Source: Cylindrobasidium torrendii FP15055 ss-10
Taxonomy: Eukaryota > Basidiomycota > Agaricomycetes > Agaricales > Physalacriaceae
Assembly (NCBI GenBank): GCA_000934385.1
Contig: KN880770.1
Location: forward strand, 1 to 22,319
Direction of reading: 5' to 3'
DNA: 22,319 bases
The notes beneath the pieces were generated by a model that saw only the letters and a program-made list of their open reading frames with translations, searched no databases and had not been told where the DNA came from. The translations under genes and the position numbers were made by a program. Positions 20,050 through 22,319 of the stretch are shown here, in pieces; within the stretch, counting starts at the first letter, position 1; every line of letters starts with the position of its first letter.

Positions 20050-22319
20050 ATGGTGTACGTCGCAGCCCGCCATCATTGGAACAGATTACTGATCCAGATT
20101 TTGCAGTAACTTCACCATAGGCAAGTTACCGCCTACGTCGCGCCCTCCCGCATCCTGACTAGCGCACAGATCAGATCCGTGACCTCATGGACAAACCGAC
20201 GAACATTCGTAACATGTCCGTCATTGCCCATGGTGCGTATCTCTCCATCAGTGCCACGAAAATTTCTCATGGAGTTTCAGTCGACCACGGCAAGTCCACC
20301 CTCACCGACTCCCTCGTTTCCAAGGCCGGAATCATCGCCAACGCAAAAGCCGGAGACATGCGATTCACGGACACAAGAGACGACGAAAAGGAGCGTGGTA
20401 TCACTATCAAGTCCACCGCTATCTCCATGTATTTCGAGCTCGAGAAGGAAGACGTCGCCTCCATTAAGCAGAAGACAAATGGTGCGCGCTCAATAATCCT
20501 GTTCTCTCTGCCGGCACTCATCTGTCTCGGATAGGCAACGAATTCTTGATCAACTTGATCGACTCTCCTGGTCACGTCGATTTCTCCTCTGAAGTCACTG
20601 CCGCCCTTCGTGTCACCGACGGTGCTCTCGTTGTCGTCGATTGTGTCGAAGGTGTTTGTGTCCAGACCGAGACCGTCCTTCGCCAGTCGCTTGGTGAGCG
20701 TATCAAGCCCGTCGTTGTCATCAACAAGGTCGACCGCGCACTCCTCGAACTCCAAATGGACAAAGAATCCCTCTACCAATCCTTCCAACGCACAGTAGAA
20801 TCCGTCAATGTCATCATCTCCACCTATCACGACGACGCGCTGGGCGATGTCCAGGTCTACCCCGACCAAGGAACTGTCGCATTCGGTTCTGGTCTCCACG
20901 GATGGTGCTTCACTCTTCGCCAGTTTGCTGCCCGTTACTCCAAGAAGTTCGGTGTCGACAAGGAGAAGATGATGGCCAAGCTTTGGGGCGACAACTACTT
21001 CAACCCTGCCACCAAGAAGTGGACCACCAAGGGTGTCGATGAAAGCGGCAAGCCCCTCGATCGTGCCTTCAACATGTTCGTGCTCGACCCGATCTTCAAG
21101 ATATTCGATGCCATCATAAACCACAAGAAGGAGGCACTCTTCCCTATGCTCCAGAAGCTCGACATCAAGCTTCTCCAAGACGAGAAGGACCTCGAGGGCA
21201 AGGCTCTCCTCAAGGTTGTCATGCGCAAATTCCTCCCTGCCGGTGACTCTCTCCTGGAGATGATTGTCATCAACCTCCCCTCCCCCGCCACTGCACAGCG
21301 CTACCGTGTGGAGACCCTCTACGAAGGACCCATGGACGATGAGTCCGCCATTGGTATCCGCGACTGTGACCCCAAGGGCCCCCTCGTCCTCTACGTCTCG
21401 AAGATGGTGCCCACTTCCGACAAGGGTCGCTTCTACGCCTTCGGTCGTGTCTTCTCTGGTACCGTCAAGTCTGGCCCCAAGATTCGCATCCAGGGTCCCA
21501 ACTACCTTCCCGGAAAGAAGGAAGACCTTTTCGTCAAGTCTATCCAGCGCACTGTGCTCATGATGGGCCGCTACATCGAACCCATCGAGGATTGCCCTGC
21601 TGGTAACATCGTTGGTCTCGTCGGTATCGACCAGTTCCTCCTCAAGAGCGGTACTCTCACCTCATCGGAGACCGCCCACAACATGAAGGTCATGCGATTC
21701 TCCGTTTCTCCTGTCGTCCAGGTCGCTGTCGAGGTCAAGAACGCTGCCGATCTGCCCAAGCTTGTCGAGGGTCTCAAGCGTCTGTCCAAGTCCGACCCGT
21801 GTGTCCAGGCATGGATTGCTGAGACGGGTGAGCACATTGTCGCCGGTGCTGGTGAGCTCCACCTCGAGATTTGCTTGAAGGTATGCGTCAATGTCATCGC
21901 ATCAGCATCACCTACTAATGTTCTGTGCAGGATCTCCAGGATGACCACGCTGGTGTCCCCCTCAAGATCTCTGACCCCGTTGTTCCATACCGTGAGACTG
22001 TCAAGGCTGAATCTTCCATGGTCGCTCTCTCCAAGTCGCAGAACAAGCACAACCGTCTGTATGTGAAGGCGATGCCTCTCGACGACGAGGTCACCAAGGC
22101 CATTGAGGATGGCAAGGTCAACCCCCGTGATGATTTCAAGGCGCGCGCTCGTGTTCTGGCTGATGAGTACGGCTGGGATGTCACCGATGCCCGCAAGATC
22201 TGGTGTTTCGGCCCCGACACCACTGGTCCCAACTTGTTGGTTGATGCCACCAAGGGTGTGCAATATTTGAACGAAATCAAGGATTCTTGCATTGCTGCGT
22301 TCCAGTGGGCGACGAAGGA
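20050..22319 (+). CDS. EFT/eEF2: Translation elongation factor 2, copy B (3' end outside window)
   Basis: Ribosomal translocase GTPase. Exons: 20050-20054, 20107-20120, 20170-20232, 20281-20481, 20535-21880 and 21931-22319, running off the right edge after about 672 of the usual roughly 840 residues. It starts [16 protein letters not shown]. The P-loop HVDHGKST (27-34), switch I with the intact RFTDTR block (55-60, Thr57), [10 protein letters not shown] and NKVD are all canonical, and domains II-IV follow ([44 protein letters not shown], IWCFGPD). The diphthamide region lies beyond the window. The second intron (20121-20169) is GC-AG. Copy B matches the family consensus at the sites where copy A departs from it, so it is probably the main functional gene. 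Confidence 0.96.
20121..20169 (+). other. GC-AG intron after a 14-nt microexon (EF2 copy B)
   Basis: The microexon 20107-20120 ends ATAG and is followed by GCAAGT, the usual GC-donor context; the intron ends GCACAG at 20169. Reading through gives V-N-F-T-I-D-Q-I-R, the expected EF2 N-terminus. No GT donor fits this frame nearby. Confidence 0.88.
20535..21567. repeat. Right arm of the large inverted repeat (EF2 large exon)
   Basis: Partner of 1-1033 in opposite orientation. The repeat may extend further right; the sequence matching positions beyond the left edge is not in the window. Confidence 0.93.

Noticed and set aside
20267..21178. 303-codon open frame antisense to EF2 copy B (and its 218-codon counterpart at 390-1046 antisense to copy A)
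   Set aside because: It mirrors the EF2 exon, whose strong codon bias keeps the opposite strand free of stops. It runs across the EF2 intron and has no domain of its own.
1..22319. CRISPR array, tRNA, rRNA, transposase or LTR element
   Set aside because: No regular spacer repeats, no B-box-containing cloverleaf found by eye, no transposase or reverse-transcriptase motifs. The zinc-knuckle protein is not a Gag protein, since it carries a PSP motif and has no neighbouring pol gene.

Overview
The window reads as nuclear DNA of a filamentous basidiomycete, most likely an Agaricomycete. The genes are intron-rich, the introns are about 44-79 nt, many donors are GTGCGT or GTATGT, and reading frames resume in phase across almost every intron. 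The protein families also fit: eEF2 with a 5-nt first exon and a 14-nt microexon, an isocitrate-lyase-family enzyme, an MSS51-type MYND protein, and a long disordered protein ending in an AAA+ domain. I cannot name the species. There is no bacterial-type operon, CRISPR array, tRNA, rRNA or recognisable transposon.

Layout. (1) 1-1515, minus: 5' part of an elongation factor 2 gene, running off the left edge. (2) 1879-3975, minus: a complete nine-exon isocitrate/2-methylisocitrate lyase with a likely mitochondrial presequence. (3) 4830-6060, minus: a three-exon APH/choline-kinase-like phosphotransferase. (4) 7125-8958, plus: a serine-rich membrane protein of unknown function behind a clear TATA box. 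(5) 9287-10954, plus: MYND zinc finger plus MSS51-type C-terminal domain. (6) 11093-12025, minus: CCHC zinc-knuckle plus PSP-like protein (ZCCHC8-like). (7) 12007-12347, minus: small glutaredoxin-like (DUF836) protein whose 3' end overlaps the start of gene 6 by 19 nt. (8) 12495-19455, plus: a very large nine-exon gene, 2176 aa as modelled, with an N-terminal CCCH zinc finger, a long Ser/Gln/Pro-rich disordered middle, ankyrin-like repeats and a C-terminal ClpB/Skd3-like AAA+ ATPase. (9) 20050-22319, plus: a second EF2 gene, running off the right edge.

Two features stand out. First, the window is bounded by two EF2 genes in inverted, outward-facing orientation with identical exon architecture, including a GC-AG intron. 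By direct count their large exon differs at 29 of 1033 sites (97.2% identical), while the preceding 201-nt exon, which encodes the P-loop and switch I, differs at 40 sites (80% identical). This mosaic suggests gene conversion of the large exon. The left copy also replaces the conserved regulatory threonine of the switch I region with methionine. Second, the CCCH/disordered/ankyrin/AAA+ gene is an unusual architecture. The two halves are joined by an intron; without it, the reading frames would end and restart only 5 nt apart.

The genes do not form one pathway. The enzymes are scattered housekeeping functions (translation, glyoxylate or methylcitrate metabolism, redox, small-molecule phosphorylation) next to RNA-type zinc-finger proteins and a putative chaperone-like ATPase. 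Splice models were made by eye. Phases were checked, but no transcript evidence was available.
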